Assembly (NCBI RefSeq): GCF_014649995.1
Contig: NZ_BMUC01000014.1
Span: 62,001 to 126,000 of the forward strand
DNA length: 64,000 nt
Direction: 5' to 3'
Origin: Streptomyces griseoflavus
GTDB lineage: Bacteria > Actinomycetota > Actinomycetes > Streptomycetales > Streptomycetaceae
The notes under the pieces are model-generated. The model worked only from the letters and a program-made list of their open reading frames with translations. It did not search any database and was not told where the DNA came from. Position 1 is the stretch's first letter, and every line of letters begins with the position of its first letter. Below are positions 7,647 through 16,760 of the stretch, in pieces. A program made the translations under genes and the position numbers.

Positions 7647-9293
7647 GTGATGACGACATGCGCGACGGCGGTCGCCCGGACCCTGGCCGACTGCGGTGTC
7701 GGCCACGCCTTCGGTCTGGTCGGCGGCGGCAACATCCTGGCCACCGCCGCACTGACACGGGCCGGTGTGCACTACACGGCGGCCCGGCACGAGGGCGGCG
7801 CGATGGCCATGGCCGACGCCTACTTCCGGGCCACCGGACGGGTCGCCGTGTGCACGACCACGCACGGGCCGGGGCTGGCCAACACGGCGACCGCGCTGGC
7901 CGAGGCCGCCAAGAACCGCAGCTCCGTCGTCCTGCTGTGCGGCGACGCCCCGGTGGCCGGCCCGCGCGCCCACGACATCGACCAGAGCGCCCTGGCCGCC
8001 TCCCTGGGCGTGCCCGTCGTACGCCCGACGGCCCCCGACACGGCGGTGGCGGACACCGTACGGGCCGTGCGCACCGCGACCGCCGAGCAGTGCCCCGTGG
8101 CGCTGTTCCTGCCCGCCGACCTGACCGACCGTGAACTGCCCGCCGTACCCGTGCCCGCGATGCCACCGCCGCAGGCCCACGCCGGGGATTCCGTCGAGGT
8201 CGACGAGATTCTCACCCTCCTGTCCGGTGCCCGCCGCCCGCTGCTTCTGGCCGGGCTGGGCGCCTGGCGGGCGGACGCGGCGAAGATCCTCACCGACCTC
8301 GGCGACCGGCTCGGCGCGCTGCTGGCCACCACGGTCATGGCGAACGGCATGTTCGCCGGGCACCCCGCCGCGCTCGGCCTGTGCGGGGGGTTCGCCTCCC
8401 CGCCGGCGGCCGCCCTGATGGGCGAGGCGGACGTGGTGCTGGCGTTCGGCGCCGGCCTGGACGACTTCACGCTGCACGGCGGACGGATCCTCGACCCGGC
8501 CGCCCGCGTCGTCCAGATCACCCTGGAAGGGGCCCGCGCGCCCCGCGCGGACCTCGCCGTACGCGGTGACGCGGCGGCCGTGGCCACCCGGCTGCTGGAC
8601 GCGGCCGACGAGCACGGCATCGCCCGTTCCCCGTGGCGCGAGCGGGCCGCCGCCTCCGGTGCGCTCCGGCGCGCCGCCGGCGGCTGGGCCGCCCTGCCCC
8701 ACCCCGACGCCTCCGGCGGCGGCCGGATCGACCCGCGCACCCTGACCCGGGCGCTGGCCCCGCTGCTGCCCGCCGACCGCACGGTCGTCCTGGACGGGGG
8801 TCACTTCATCGGCTGGCCGGCCATGTACTGGCCGGTGCCGGACCCGGCGGGGATGGTGTTCACCGGCGCCGCCTTCCAGAGCATCGGACTGGGCCTGGCG
8901 GGCGCGGTCGGCGCGGCCGTCGGCCGGCCGGACCGCACCACGGTGGCCGCCGTCGGCGACGGCGGGGCACTGATGGGCCTGCCGGAGCTCGACACCCTGG
9001 TGCGTTCGGGCCGTTCGGCGCTGGTGGTGGTCTACGACGACGCGTCCTACGGCTTCGAGGAGCACATGTACGGGCCCCGGGGCGCCGACGCGGCCACCCT
9101 GCGCTTCGGCGACACCGACTTCGCCGGGGTGGCGCGGGCGCTCGGCGCGCGGGCCGTCACCGTGCGGAACCCGGACGCCCTGGACGTGGTGCGGGAGTGG
9201 ACCGCCGAGGGGGCCGTGGGCACCCTGCTGCTGGACTGCAAGATCTCCCGGGACGTGCTGGCGCCGTTCCTGTCCGACCTGCTCGGCCACTGA
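7647..9293 (+). CDS. Thiamine-diphosphate enzyme of the acetolactate synthase/decarboxylase superfamily
   Basis: A 548-aa three-domain ThDP enzyme (Pyr, central, PP domains). The catalytic Glu that activates the cofactor is in AARHEGGAMAMADAY (near residue 51). The C-terminal cofactor/metal motif begins AAVGDGGALMGLPELDT and ends near YDDASYGFEEHMYG. Such enzymes decarboxylate 2-keto acids and may ligate the acyl anion to a second carbonyl or amine (as in acetolactate synthase or CeaS). GTG 7647 and ATG 7650 are both possible; GGAGG lies 5-8 nt upstream. The last 24 coding bases and the stop region are duplicated at 10240-10264, on the far side of vapBC. The substrate is unknown; an activated keto acid for the same pathway is inferred. 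Confidence 0.86.
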   Translation: MMTTCATAVARTLADCGVGHAFGLVGGGNILATAALTRAGVHYTAARHEGGAMAMADAYFRATGRVAVCTTTHGPGLANTATALAEAAKNRSSVVLLCGDAPVAGPRAHDIDQSALAASLGVPVVRPTAPDTAVADTVRAVRTATAEQCPVALFLPADLTDRELPAVPVPAMPPPQAHAGDSVEVDEILTLLSGARRPLLLAGLGAWRADAAKILTDLGDRLGALLATTVMANGMFAGHPAALGLCGGFASPPAAALMGEADVVLAFGAGLDDFTLHGGRILDPAARVVQITLEGARAPRADLAVRGDAAAVATRLLDAADEHGIARSPWRERAAASGALRRAAGGWAALPHPDASGGGRIDPRTLTRALAPLLPADRTVVLDGGHFIGWPAMYWPVPDPAGMVFTGAAFQSIGLGLAGAVGAAVGRPDRTTVAAVGDGGALMGLPELDTLVRSGRSALVVVYDDASYGFEEHMYGPRGADAATLRFGDTDFAGVARALGARAVTVRNPDALDVVREWTAEGAVGTLLLDCKISRDVLAPFLSDLLGH

Positions 9294-9294
9294 C
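9270..9294 (+). repeat. Left copy of 25-bp direct repeat (3' end of ThDP gene)
   Basis: This 25-bp stretch covers the last codons and stop of the ThDP gene. It matches 10240-10264 with a single difference (A to G at position 20 of the repeat). The two copies are exactly 970 bp apart and bracket vapBC, as expected for an insertion that regenerated the gene's 3' end or for a segmental duplication. Confidence 0.85.
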
Positions 9295-9458
9295 CACAAA
9301 GGGGGGTCCAGCCACGGTGAACCGTGCCGACGGGGCAGGCATGGGCGGTGTCGATCAGCCGCGTGGCTGCCTCTCACCGAGTGCGGGACTGGCCGGGGCC
9401 CGCCACGGCGGCGGGTTTTCCCTGCATGAGAACACCGACCGCACCGGCACACGTCGGC

Positions 9459-9878
9459 TCAGTCGTCGGCCGTACCGGGCTCCACGACCCACTCGGCCTT
9501 GAGCCCGCTCACCGAAGCAATCATGTCGAAGTCGCCGTCGTAGTGCAGGACCGTGGCCCGGTGCCGTTCGGCGGTTGCCGCAATGAGGACGTCGGCCAGC
9601 GACAGCGCGCGGTGAAAGCCGGCGTTCAGCGCCAGGCCCTGGATCTGGAGTGCCCGCTCGAACTCCTGATCGTTGCAGGGCAGGTAGTCGAAGCCGCGGA
9701 GCAGGGTACGCAGTCGCAGCGCTTCGGGCTTGCCGCGTGCCGAGTACAGAACCTCGTACTCCGTCGGGGCGCAGACCGCGAGGAGCCCGTCGCGGTCCAG
9801 CACATCCAGCCGCGCCCGCACCGCCGCCTTGCCCCGACGGGCCAGCGCCGACTTGTCGATGAGATAACGCCCCTTCAC
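9459..9878 (-). CDS. vapC: PIN-domain ribonuclease toxin (VapC type)
   Basis: A 139-aa PIN-domain endoribonuclease, the toxin of a type II toxin-antitoxin pair. Acidic active-site residues are visible in LIDKSALAR (about Asp8), in a mid-protein Glu (PTEYEVL), in SLADVLIAATAERH and in HYDGDFD near the C terminus. Length is normal for VapC. The start overlaps the stop of the upstream antitoxin gene (9875-9878), typical of coupled vapBC. The pair is convergent with the ThDP gene and flanked by the 25-bp direct repeats, so it is probably an acquired module rather than part of the biosynthetic pathway. It may stabilise this genomic segment. Confidence 0.9.
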   Translation of the reverse strand: MKGRYLIDKSALARRGKAAVRARLDVLDRDGLLAVCAPTEYEVLYSARGKPEALRLRTLLRGFDYLPCNDQEFERALQIQGLALNAGFHRALSLADVLIAATAERHRATVLHYDGDFDMIASVSGLKAEWVVEPGTADD

Positions 9879-10126
9879 GCCGCCGAGGCCCCGCCCTCAC
9901 GCTTGAGCGTGCCGTCCGGATTACGTGGCCCGGTCTGCGAACGGATCTCCGCGAACGCGTCCTCGAACTCCCCCTGGTCGATGGCGTCGAACAGCTCCCG
10001 GCGCAGCCTCAGCTTCACCCCCTCCTCCATGGCCGCCCGTACCGCGGCGGCCTTGGTCTTCACGCCGTACACCCGCATCGCCTGCTCGACGATCTCGTCG
10101 TCCAGATCAATCACAGTCCTGGCCAT
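9875..10126 (-). CDS. vapB: VapB-type antitoxin
   Basis: An 83-aa antitoxin beginning MARTVIDLDDEIVEQAMRVYG, a ribbon-helix-helix type N terminus (Arg-Thr-x-Ile-Asp-Leu) for DNA binding, followed by an acidic tail that should clamp the PIN toxin. I chose ATG 10126 because GGAGGG lies upstream. An in-frame ATG at 10141 would add five residues and bury that ribosome-binding site. It precedes and overlaps vapC. An imperfect palindrome 29 nt upstream (10155-10185) is a good candidate for its own operator. Confidence 0.88.
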   Translation of the reverse strand: MARTVIDLDDEIVEQAMRVYGVKTKAAAVRAAMEEGVKLRLRRELFDAIDQGEFEDAFAEIRSQTGPRNPDGTLKREGGASAA

Positions 10127-10154
10127 CAGCCATCCCTCCATAGCCTCACACCAA

Positions 10155-10185
10155 CGATATCAGTTTGAACTAAAAAATGGTATCG
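10155..10185. promoter_or_regulatory. Palindromic operator candidate of vapBC
   Basis: CGATATCA at 10155-10162 and TGGTATCG at 10178-10185 form inverted arms matching at 7 of 8 positions. They flank an AT-rich centre (TTTGAACTAAAAAA) unlike the GC-rich surroundings. The position just upstream of vapB fits TA autoregulation. Confidence 0.6.
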
Positions 10186-10239
10186 AAGTGCCGACATGGA
10201 CGCCCCGCTTCGGTGACAGCCGACCTCCCGTTCCTCTCG

Positions 10240-10264
10240 CTGTCCGACCTGCTCGGCCGCTGAC
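10240..10264 (+). repeat. Right copy of 25-bp direct repeat
   Basis: Second copy of the ThDP gene 3' end (CTGTCCGACCTGCTCGGCC, then GCTGAC instead of ACTGAC). It is preceded by CCCGTTCCTCTCG, which partly matches the gene's CCGTTC just before the left copy. It sits outside any gene, 22 nt before a strong hairpin. Confidence 0.85.
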
Positions 10265-10286
10265 GGCAGAAGGACCGGCGAAAGGA

Positions 10287-10319
10287 GCGGCCGGGACCCC
10301 TTTCCGGGGTCCCGGCCGC
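10287..10319. terminator. Bidirectional terminator hairpin
   Basis: Perfect 14-bp inverted repeat: arms at 10287-10300 and 10306-10319 with loop TTTCC. It lies just past the stop of the leftward hydroxylase gene and in the position where the rightward ThDP operon would have ended before the vapBC insertion. Confidence 0.8.
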
Positions 10320-10341
10320 CCGCTCGGCGCCGCGGGGGATG

Positions 10342-11922
10342 TCAGCCGCCGAGCAGTCCGGGGACGGAGCCGCGCAGGTGGTCGAAGGAGACGAGGTCGG
10401 GGGCGGTCCAGCCGTCGAGGTCGTACTCGGACAGGCACTGCTCGGCGAACGCCTTGTAGTCGTCCATCTGGCCGGAGGCGGTCTGGGCGAACAGCAGCTC
10501 GGCGCGGGTCGCCTCGTGGTTGCCGGCGTAGTTGCGCTCGTACAGCTCGTGCCGTCCGCCGAACTCGGTGCCCACCGCGTCCCACAGCAGCTTGAGGACC
10601 TTCACCCGCTCCTCGGCGACGATGCCGCCGGAGCCGCGCAGGTAGGTGTCGAGGTAGGGGCGGATCTCCGGGTTCTTGAAGTCCTGGGCGCTGGAGTTGA
10701 GGTAGATCAGCCCGCTGGCGACGTCCTGCTGGACGATCTCCTTGACCCGCGGGTAGCCGATCTGCATGAACCAGCGGTAGGCCATGCCGTACTGCGGGTT
10801 GGGCAGGACCGCGCCGTCGCGCCACTTCACCGGGTTGCGGGCGGCCGCGTCCGACAGCCCCCAGAACAGGTTGCGCCAGGCGAGCACCTCGCCCAGGCGG
10901 GTCTGGACGCCGCGGAAGTCCTGGGTGCCGGTGATCTCCAGGGCCTTGGCGAGGAGCCCGGCGATGAACTCCAGCTTCACCGCCAGGCGGACGCAGCCGT
11001 GGAAGGTGAAGCGCTCCATGAAGCCCGACTGGCCCGAGAACATCTGGACTTTAGCGGTGTCGCCGTAGACGAAGACGTTCTCCCACGGCACGAGGACCTC
11101 GTCCAGGACGAGGATGGTGTCGTTCTCGTCGAGCCGGGAGGACAGCGGGTAGTCGAAGGGGGAGCCCATCACCGCGGACATGGCGGTGTAGGAGGGCCGG
11201 CAGATCAGCTTCACGCCCGGCGCGCCGGTGGGCACGGTGGCGATGAGGGCGAACCTCTTCTCCTTGACCGGCAGTCCGTGGTGGGCGATGAAGTTCGCGT
11301 GGGTGAGCGCCGAACCGGTGGCGACCACCTTGGCGCCGCTCACCACCAGGCCCGCGTCGGTCTCCCTCTCCACGCGCACGAACACGTCGGAGACCTTGTC
11401 GGGGGGCAGGCTGCGGTCCACCGGCGGGTGCACGATCGCGTGGTTCCAGTACAGGACCTTCTCCTGCGACTCCCGGTACCAGCGGCGCGCGTTGTCGTCG
11501 AAGGGCGCGTAGAAGTCGGCGTTGGCGCCCAGGGTGCCGAGGAACGCCGCCTTGTAGTCGGGGCTGCGGCCCATCCAGCCGTAGCTCATCCGCGACCAGG
11601 CGGCGATGGCCCGCTGGTCGGCGACCAGGTCCTCGGCGCTGCGCGGAGTGGTGAAGAAGCGGTGCGTGTACCCCCCCGACCCGGTGTCCGTGCGTGTGGT
11701 CAGCACGTCCTGGCGGGCGGGGTCGTGGAGGGCGTCGTAGAGGCGGGCGGTCATCCGCGCCGGGTTGGCGAACGCCGGGTGCGCGGTGACGTCCTTGACC
11801 CGCTCCCCGTAGAGGAAGACCTCCCGGTCGTCACGCAGGGTCTCGAGGTACTCCTCTCCCGTCAGCGGCCGTGTCCGGTGTCCGTCCGCCGGGTCCGCGG
11901 CGGCATCCTGCTGATCGGTCAT
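10342..11922 (-). CDS. HpaB-type FADH2-dependent aromatic hydroxylase
   Basis: A 526-aa oxygenase of the 4-hydroxyphenylacetate 3-monooxygenase (HpaB) family, a two-component flavin enzyme that ortho-hydroxylates phenols. Recognisable stretches are [21 protein letters not shown] at the N terminus, [13 protein letters not shown], the flavin-binding region with [28 protein letters not shown], and the conserved C-terminal helices. C-1027-type enediyne clusters use a homologue (SgcC) on PCP-bound beta-tyrosine, so the same kind of aryl hydroxylation is likely here. The reductase partner is probably the flavin reductase at 44.8 kb. Start ATG 11922 (MTDQQ); ATG 11931 is also possible. It is divergent from the next oxygenase gene across 198 nt. 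Confidence 0.87.
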   Translation of the reverse strand: MTDQQDAAADPADGHRTRPLTGEEYLETLRDDREVFLYGERVKDVTAHPAFANPARMTARLYDALHDPARQDVLTTRTDTGSGGYTHRFFTTPRSAEDLVADQRAIAAWSRMSYGWMGRSPDYKAAFLGTLGANADFYAPFDDNARRWYRESQEKVLYWNHAIVHPPVDRSLPPDKVSDVFVRVERETDAGLVVSGAKVVATGSALTHANFIAHHGLPVKEKRFALIATVPTGAPGVKLICRPSYTAMSAVMGSPFDYPLSSRLDENDTILVLDEVLVPWENVFVYGDTAKVQMFSGQSGFMERFTFHGCVRLAVKLEFIAGLLAKALEITGTQDFRGVQTRLGEVLAWRNLFWGLSDAAARNPVKWRDGAVLPNPQYGMAYRWFMQIGYPRVKEIVQQDVASGLIYLNSSAQDFKNPEIRPYLDTYLRGSGGIVAEERVKVLKLLWDAVGTEFGGRHELYERNYAGNHEATRAELLFAQTASGQMDDYKAFAEQCLSEYDLDGWTAPDLVSFDHLRGSVPGLLGG

Positions 11923-12120
11923 GCGTCTCATCGTGGCAGCCGCGCCCCGCCCGGGCTTCTTCCCCCGTGCGGGGCTGCGGCCGGTCCGCGGGCGAGGTGG
12001 CGAAGTCGCTGCGGGAGCCCGGTTGCGCAATCCGGAAGGTGCCGGGGCCGCCCGCCGCGGTGTGAGGTCGGGGCAGCACGGCTGGTTGCCCCGACCTGTC
12101 ACGTCCCGGGAGGACTCACG

Positions 12121-13302
12121 ATGCTCACCGCCGACATCCCCACGCGTGCGCAACTGGTTCAGCGCGCCGCCGAAGTGGCGCCGCTGCTGCGCGCGAACGC
12201 GTCGAAGGCCGAGGACGCCGGCCGGCTCCAGGACGAGACGATCGAGGCACTGGCCGGGGCCGGCGTGTTCCGGCTGCGGACGCCCAAGCGGTACGGCGGC
12301 TACGAGGCCGACACCCGCACGCTGGTCGACGTGGCCGCCGAACTGGCGCGCGGCGACGGGGCGGCCGCCTGGACGGCGTCGGTGTACTGGATCCCCACGT
12401 TCATGGCGTGCCTGTTCCCCGACAGCGTCCAGGACGAGGTCTTCGCCACCCCCGACGTGCGGATCTGCGGCACGCTCAGCCCGTCCGCGCAGGCCACGCC
12501 CGTGGAGGGCGGCATCGTCGTCAACGGCAAGTGGAGCTTCGTCAGCGGCGCCCCGCACGCCCACTGGCAGGAGATCATCGCCGCCCAGGAGATGCCGCAC
12601 GGGCAGCACCTGCCGCTGATGGCGCTCGTGCCCATGGACCAGCTGGAGATCGTCGACGACTGGGACACCTCCGGGCTGCGCGGCACCGGCAGCGTCTCCA
12701 CCGTCGCCCGGGACCTGTTCGTCCCGCAGGAGCGGGTGATGCCGCTGCCGGCGGTCCTGTCGGGCCAGTACGCCTCGCAGCTCAACGCCGACACCCCCGC
12801 CTACCGGGCCCCGCTGCTGCCGGTCGCCGCCGCCTCGTCGGTGGGCACCGCGGTGGGCCTGGCCCGGGCCGCGCAGGACGCCTTCTTCGAGCGGCTCCCG
12901 GGCCGCACCCTCACCTACACCTGGTACGCCAAGCAGGCCGAGGCCGCCGTGACGCACCTCCAGGCCTCGGAGGCGGTCCTCAAGGCCGACCAGGCGGAGT
13001 TCCACGCGCACCGGCTGGCCGGTCTCGTCGACTCCAAGGCCGCCTCCGGCGAGGAGTGGACGGTGCTGGAACGCGCCCGCGCCCGCGCCGACCTGGGCAC
13101 CGCGGTCCGGCTGGCCAAGGAGTCCGTCGACATCTTCGCCTCCGCGTCGGGCGGTTCGTCCGTCTACCGGGACGTGCCGATCCAGCGGATCACCCGCGAC
13201 ATCCAGGCCATCACCCTGCACGCCCTGATGAACCCGGCCACCAACGCCGAGCTGTACGGCCGCGTCCTGTGCGGCCAGCAGCCGAACACGCTCTACATCT
13301 GA
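12121..13302 (+). CDS. Acyl-CoA-dehydrogenase-fold flavin oxygenase (copy 1)
   Basis: A 393-aa protein of the acyl-CoA dehydrogenase superfamily, closest in plan to group D flavin monooxygenases (HsaA-like) rather than true dehydrogenases. It has N-terminal helices ([30 protein letters not shown]), a central beta domain ([12 protein letters not shown]) and C-terminal helices ending [17 protein letters not shown]. No general-base Glu context of a classical dehydrogenase is obvious. GGGAGGA precedes ATG 12121. It starts an operon with the SnoaL-like and FAD oxygenase genes. It would take reduced flavin from a partner reductase and oxidise an aromatic carbon or an amine. A paralogue lies at 25.5-26.7 kb. 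Confidence 0.84.
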   Translation: MLTADIPTRAQLVQRAAEVAPLLRANASKAEDAGRLQDETIEALAGAGVFRLRTPKRYGGYEADTRTLVDVAAELARGDGAAAWTASVYWIPTFMACLFPDSVQDEVFATPDVRICGTLSPSAQATPVEGGIVVNGKWSFVSGAPHAHWQEIIAAQEMPHGQHLPLMALVPMDQLEIVDDWDTSGLRGTGSVSTVARDLFVPQERVMPLPAVLSGQYASQLNADTPAYRAPLLPVAAASSVGTAVGLARAAQDAFFERLPGRTLTYTWYAKQAEAAVTHLQASEAVLKADQAEFHAHRLAGLVDSKAASGEEWTVLERARARADLGTAVRLAKESVDIFASASGGSSVYRDVPIQRITRDIQAITLHALMNPATNAELYGRVLCGQQPNTLYI

Positions 13303-13364
13303 GCCCCGCACCGCACCGGCCCGCACCGCCCCGCGCACTTCCCACACCGCGAAAGAGAGCACTC

Positions 13365-13793
13365 ATGACCACGCAGACCACCGCCCCGGCCGTCGAGATG
13401 TCCGACGAGGACAAGGCGGCCGTCGCCTCCCTGCCCCAGCGCGTCGTCGAGGCGTGGGCCGCCCACGACGCCGACGCCTTCGCCGAGGTGTTCACGCCCG
13501 ACGGGACCCTCATCCTGCCGGGCGTGTACGAGAAGGGCCGCGACGCCATCCGCGCCTTCCTCGCCGCCGCCTACGCGGGCCCCTACCAGGGCACCCGCGT
13601 CACCGGCACCCCCATCGACATCCGCTTCGCCAACGAGGGCGCCGGCGTGCTGATCACGCGCGGCGGCATCCTGGCGCCGGGCGAGACCGAACCGGCCCCC
13701 GAGCGTGCCGTCCACGCGTCCTGGGTCGTCGTCAAGCGGGACGGCCGGTGGTTCCTCGCCGCCTACCAGAACAGCCCCCGGCACGCCGCGTGA
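13365..13793 (+). CDS. SnoaL/NTF2-like small protein
   Basis: A 142-aa single-domain protein of the SnoaL-like/SgcJ-EcaC NTF2 superfamily: LPQRVVEAWAAHDADAFAEVFTPDGTLILPG at the start, then a strand-rich half with SWVVVKRDGRWFLAAYQNSP at the end. SgcJ-like members with this pattern occur in enediyne clusters, where the fold acts as an isomerase, cyclase or hydratase or as a helper in core maturation. It sits between two flavin enzymes; its stop overlaps a GTG of the next gene (GTGA at 13790-13793). GAAAGAGAG lies upstream of ATG 13365. The exact reaction is unknown; a role in the enediyne core or aryl tailoring is inferred. Confidence 0.82.
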   Translation: MTTQTTAPAVEMSDEDKAAVASLPQRVVEAWAAHDADAFAEVFTPDGTLILPGVYEKGRDAIRAFLAAAYAGPYQGTRVTGTPIDIRFANEGAGVLITRGGILAPGETEPAPERAVHASWVVVKRDGRWFLAAYQNSPRHAA

Positions 13794-13837
13794 GTACGGC
13801 GGGCGACTCCACCGAAGGACGGAAGGACGGAACGAAG

Positions 13838-15190
13838 GTGACAGCGATGACCGGTGCGCGGGGTGACCGCGCGGTGGTGCTCGGCGGCGGCATGGCGGGG
13901 CTCCTGGCCGCCCGGGTGCTCGCCGGCTCCTACGGCGAGGTCCTGGTCGTCGAGCGTGACGACATCGGCCGCTCCACCACGGCACGCAAGGGCGTGCCGC
14001 AGGGCCGGCACGTCCACGGGCTGCTCGCCCGCGGGCAGCAGATCCTCGACGAGCTCTTCCCCGACTTCACCGACGAGGCCGTCGCCGCGGGCATCCCCAC
14101 CGGCGACCTCGGCGAACTGCGCTGGTTCTTCGGCGGTCGGCGGCTCAGCCCCCGCGCCACCGGACTGGTCTGCGTCTCGGCCACCCGGCCGCTGCTGGAG
14201 AGCCGGGTGCGCGCGCGGGTGGCCGGCCTCGGCAACGTCACCTTCCTGGAACGCCACGACATCACCGGCCTCGTCACCGACGGGGACGGGGCGAACGTGA
14301 CCGGCGTACGGGTGCACGGCCACGAGGAGGGCGCCGAGGAGCGCACGATCACGGCCGACCTCGTCGTCGACACCACGGGCCGCGGCTCCCGCACCCCGGT
14401 GTGGCTGGAGGAACTCGGCTACGGGCGCCCCGAGGAGGACCGGATCCGGATCGACCTCAGCTACACCACCCGCCTGTTCCGGCTGCGCGACGACTCGGTC
14501 CTGGACGGCGACCTGTCCATCAACCCGGTCACCTCACCGAGCCACCGGCGCGGGGCGTTCCTGTCCCGCATCGAGGACGGCCTGGTCGTCGTCTCCCTGA
14601 CCGGCGTACTGGGCGACAGCGCGCCCGCCGACCTCGACGGCTTCCTCGAGTGGACCCGCACCCTGCCGGTGACGGACATCCACGACGCGATCCACGACGC
14701 CGAACCGGTCGGCGACGGCACGGTCTTCCGGTATCCCGCCAGCGTGCGGCGCCGCTTCGACCGGCTGACCCGCTTCCCGGGCCGCTACCTGGTGCTCGGC
14801 GACGCCGCGTGCAGCTTCAACCCGGTCTACGGGCAGGGCATGACGGTCTCCGCGCTGGAGGCCCTGGTGCTGCGCGACCACCTGTCCCGGGGCGAGGTCG
14901 ACCCGCTCGCCTTCTTCCAGGACATCTCCGGCGTCATCGAGGTGCCGTGGCAGTTCTCCGCGGGCGCCGACCTCGGCTACCCGGAGGTGGAGGGCGAACG
15001 GACCCCCGAGTGGGAGCAGTCCGGGATGTACATGGCCAGGCTGCACGCCGCCGCCGCGGTGGACGGCGAGGTGACGGCCACCTTCATGCGCGTGGCCGGC
15101 CTGGTGGAGTCCCCCGCCGCCCTGATGACCCCCGACATGCAGGACCGCGTCACCCGCGGCTCCGAACAGCCCCAGCCACTGCCCGCCTGA
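13838..15190 (+). CDS. FAD-dependent monooxygenase/halogenase-like oxidoreductase
   Basis: A 450-aa flavoprotein with the Rossmann dinucleotide motif VVLGGGMAGLLAARVL at the N terminus. ARKGVPQGRHVHGLLARG is typical of a clade of FAD epoxidases/hydroxylases. The second FAD motif is LVLGDAACSFNPVYGQGMTVSALEA. The tryptophan-halogenase WxWxIP signature is not evident, so an epoxidase or hydroxylase is favoured. The start is uncertain: GTG 13790 (4-nt overlap with the SnoaL-like gene), GTG 13838 (with GGAACGAAG upstream, chosen) or ATG 13847. It is the last gene of the rightward operon before the non-biosynthetic island. An FAD epoxidase (E-type, e.g. SgcD6-like) acting on the enediyne core is one possibility. 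Confidence 0.82.
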   Translation: MTAMTGARGDRAVVLGGGMAGLLAARVLAGSYGEVLVVERDDIGRSTTARKGVPQGRHVHGLLARGQQILDELFPDFTDEAVAAGIPTGDLGELRWFFGGRRLSPRATGLVCVSATRPLLESRVRARVAGLGNVTFLERHDITGLVTDGDGANVTGVRVHGHEEGAEERTITADLVVDTTGRGSRTPVWLEELGYGRPEEDRIRIDLSYTTRLFRLRDDSVLDGDLSINPVTSPSHRRGAFLSRIEDGLVVVSLTGVLGDSAPADLDGFLEWTRTLPVTDIHDAIHDAEPVGDGTVFRYPASVRRRFDRLTRFPGRYLVLGDAACSFNPVYGQGMTVSALEALVLRDHLSRGEVDPLAFFQDISGVIEVPWQFSAGADLGYPEVEGERTPEWEQSGMYMARLHAAAAVDGEVTATFMRVAGLVESPAALMTPDMQDRVTRGSEQPQPLPA

Positions 15191-15248
15191 CCCCGCTCTC
15201 CTCCAGCTCCGATCAACCGGGGCAGAGAGCAGGCGCCCACAGAGAGAA

Positions 15249-15280
15249 GGGGGCGGTGGACCGCATGGTCCCCCGCCCCT
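15249..15280. terminator. Terminator-like hairpin after the FAD oxygenase operon
   Basis: Arms 15249-15262 and 15267-15280 pair at 12-13 of 14 positions around loop GCAT. It lies between the convergent FAD oxygenase gene and the leftward gene ending at 15363. Confidence 0.6.
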
Positions 15281-15362
15281 CGATCCCTCGTCACCCTCAC
15301 TGACGTCCTGAATGGAAGGGGCCCGGCACTACGCGGCGTGGCCCTCGCACCGGTCACTGCCT

Positions 15363-16079
15363 TCAAGGGGAGCAGTCCGGCAGATGCGGGTGTGCCCGGG
15401 GGCGCGTGTAGGTGCAGCGCCCGAGGTCGGCAGCGCGCTCGGGGACGCGCAGCTCGCACGGCAGTCCCGCAGCCTGGACGGAACGGCAGCACCAGGTCTT
15501 CGGGCAGGTGTCGTACGACAGCACGGCGTCCAGAGGCTCCATGCACAGCGGTTCCGACAACTGCCCGAGCCAATCGGCCAACTCCCGCTCGTAGTGGGCT
15601 CGTGACAGCTGTGCCAGAGCGCGCAGGAGATCCGGCGTGGCCTCGACGTACCACTCGTCATGGTCGAGACCGTTGACATAGCCGGGGCGCGGGCGCAACT
15701 GACTGGCTGCTTCGAAGACCGCCGCGACACTGCCCGTGGGGGTGTCCTGCGCACCCGTCGTACCGGCTTCTTCCGCGCGGACGGCCGGCTCACCGTCGTA
15801 GGCGACATCCGAGCGGTACGCCTGGACGTAGCCGGCCGGGCCGAGCCGGAACTCATGAAGACCGAGAAGCTGCCCGTACTCGACCGGGTTCCGACAGCGG
15901 CTGCCCTTCCTGGTGCGAGCGACGCACTGCAACGCGTGGGCATCGCCATCGGGGCTGACCCACAGGCGACCGCGCAACACGACGAGTTGCCGTGACTTCG
16001 TGACGCCGCTCCGTCTGCCTGCGTGCGAAGGCGCGCGGACGGGTCGGCCTTCCGGCTTCCCGGGCTTCTTTCTGTCCAT
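15363..16079 (-). CDS. Hypothetical protein with scattered Cys residues
   Basis: A 238-aa protein I do not recognise. It begins with a basic stretch (MDRKKPGKPEGRPVRAPSH), contains CVARTRKGSRCRNPVEY, which resembles a small Cys-based zinc-finger-like element found in actinobacterial phage/plasmid proteins, and ends in a Cys-rich tail (SYDTCPKTWCC...). GAGGAG stands 8 nt before ATG 16079, supporting the start. It is the first leftward gene inside the island and convergent with the biosynthetic FAD gene. No transmembrane segments are seen. A plasmid- or element-borne origin is suggested only by the neighbours. Confidence 0.65.
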   Translation of the reverse strand: MDRKKPGKPEGRPVRAPSHAGRRSGVTKSRQLVVLRGRLWVSPDGDAHALQCVARTRKGSRCRNPVEYGQLLGLHEFRLGPAGYVQAYRSDVAYDGEPAVRAEEAGTTGAQDTPTGSVAAVFEAASQLRPRPGYVNGLDHDEWYVEATPDLLRALAQLSRAHYERELADWLGQLSEPLCMEPLDAVLSYDTCPKTWCCRSVQAAGLPCELRVPERAADLGRCTYTRPRAHPHLPDCSP

Positions 16080-16274
16080 GGGGGTTTCTCCTCGGCAGGC
16101 GGCACGGTCACCGCGCCTGCTTCGCGGTGACCTGAAGAACGCCCCCAGGCGCTGTGCGCATCGGTGCGGAACGCCGGTTCCCGCGATCGGCTTACTCCCC
16201 CTGTTGCTTTGACCGCCCGTCCACGGACGGCACGGACGGTCGCGAAGCCGCCGTGCCCGTGCGGTCGGCGAGGG

Positions 16275-16760
16275 TCAGTGGACGCGCTTGAGACGAACCG
16301 GCTTGGTGATGGAGGTGACGTTTCCCCTGGCCCTGGCCTCGGCCTTGCGGGCTTTCTCGTCCAGGTGGAGCTGGAAGCGGTACTCGTACTCGTCCTCGAA
16401 GTCGCCGGCGTCCAGCCGCATCTCCCGTGGGAGGGCCTTGACGGCTCGCTGTTGCTCGCGCGGGTCGTTGTAAGCCGCGATCATCGGGTGGAGCTGGAAG
16501 CGGCCACGGCGGACCACGGTGACGAGCCGGGCGGCGACCAGGTGGGGCATGGCGCGGCTGATCATGCCGCGCTCCATGGCGAGGCCGTGGGCGAGTTCGT
16601 CATGGGTGGCGACGACCATGCCTCCGGGTTCCTGCTCGGTCATCATGTGCAGCAACAGGGCGTAGGCAGTGGGGGGCAGCCGGGGCACGTACGCGAGACC
16701 GTTGAAGCTGCCCCACAGCACGTTGCGGCGCGGCGCCCATTCCTCGGTGGCGGACGTCAT
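16275..16760 (-). CDS. Winged-helix protein, plasmid-replication-like (second of pair)
   Basis: A 161-aa protein with a winged-helix pattern: LPPTAYALLLHMMTEQEPGG, then ATHDELAHGLAMERGMISRAMPHLVAARLVTVV (helix-turn-helix, about residues 50-90), then a wing RRGRFQLHPMIAAYN. The C-terminal third is charged (DAGDFEDEYEYRFQLHLDEKARKAEARARG). It overlaps the upstream winged-helix gene by 4 nt (ATGA at 16757-16760). The architecture resembles RepL/MarR-like initiator or partition proteins of actinobacterial plasmids and integrative elements. A transcriptional-regulator role is the alternative. Confidence 0.7.
   Translation of the reverse strand: MTSATEEWAPRRNVLWGSFNGLAYVPRLPPTAYALLLHMMTEQEPGGMVVATHDELAHGLAMERGMISRAMPHLVAARLVTVVRRGRFQLHPMIAAYNDPREQQRAVKALPREMRLDAGDFEDEYEYRFQLHLDEKARKAEARARGNVTSITKPVRLKRVH

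Noticed and set aside
1-9293. Clavam/beta-lactam-like pathway (AsnB-like, ThDP enzyme, 2-oxoglutarate oxygenase)
   Set aside because: The AsnB-like protein keeps Cys2, which beta-lactam synthetases lack; no arginase-like hydrolase is present, and the oxygenase shows only the general TauD pattern.
9294-10264. vapBC segment as an insertion sequence or integrative element
   Set aside because: No transposase or integrase and no terminal inverted repeats; only the direct repeats are seen.
13838-15190. FAD enzyme as a tryptophan-type halogenase
   Set aside because: The characteristic WxWxIP motif and Lys context are not evident.
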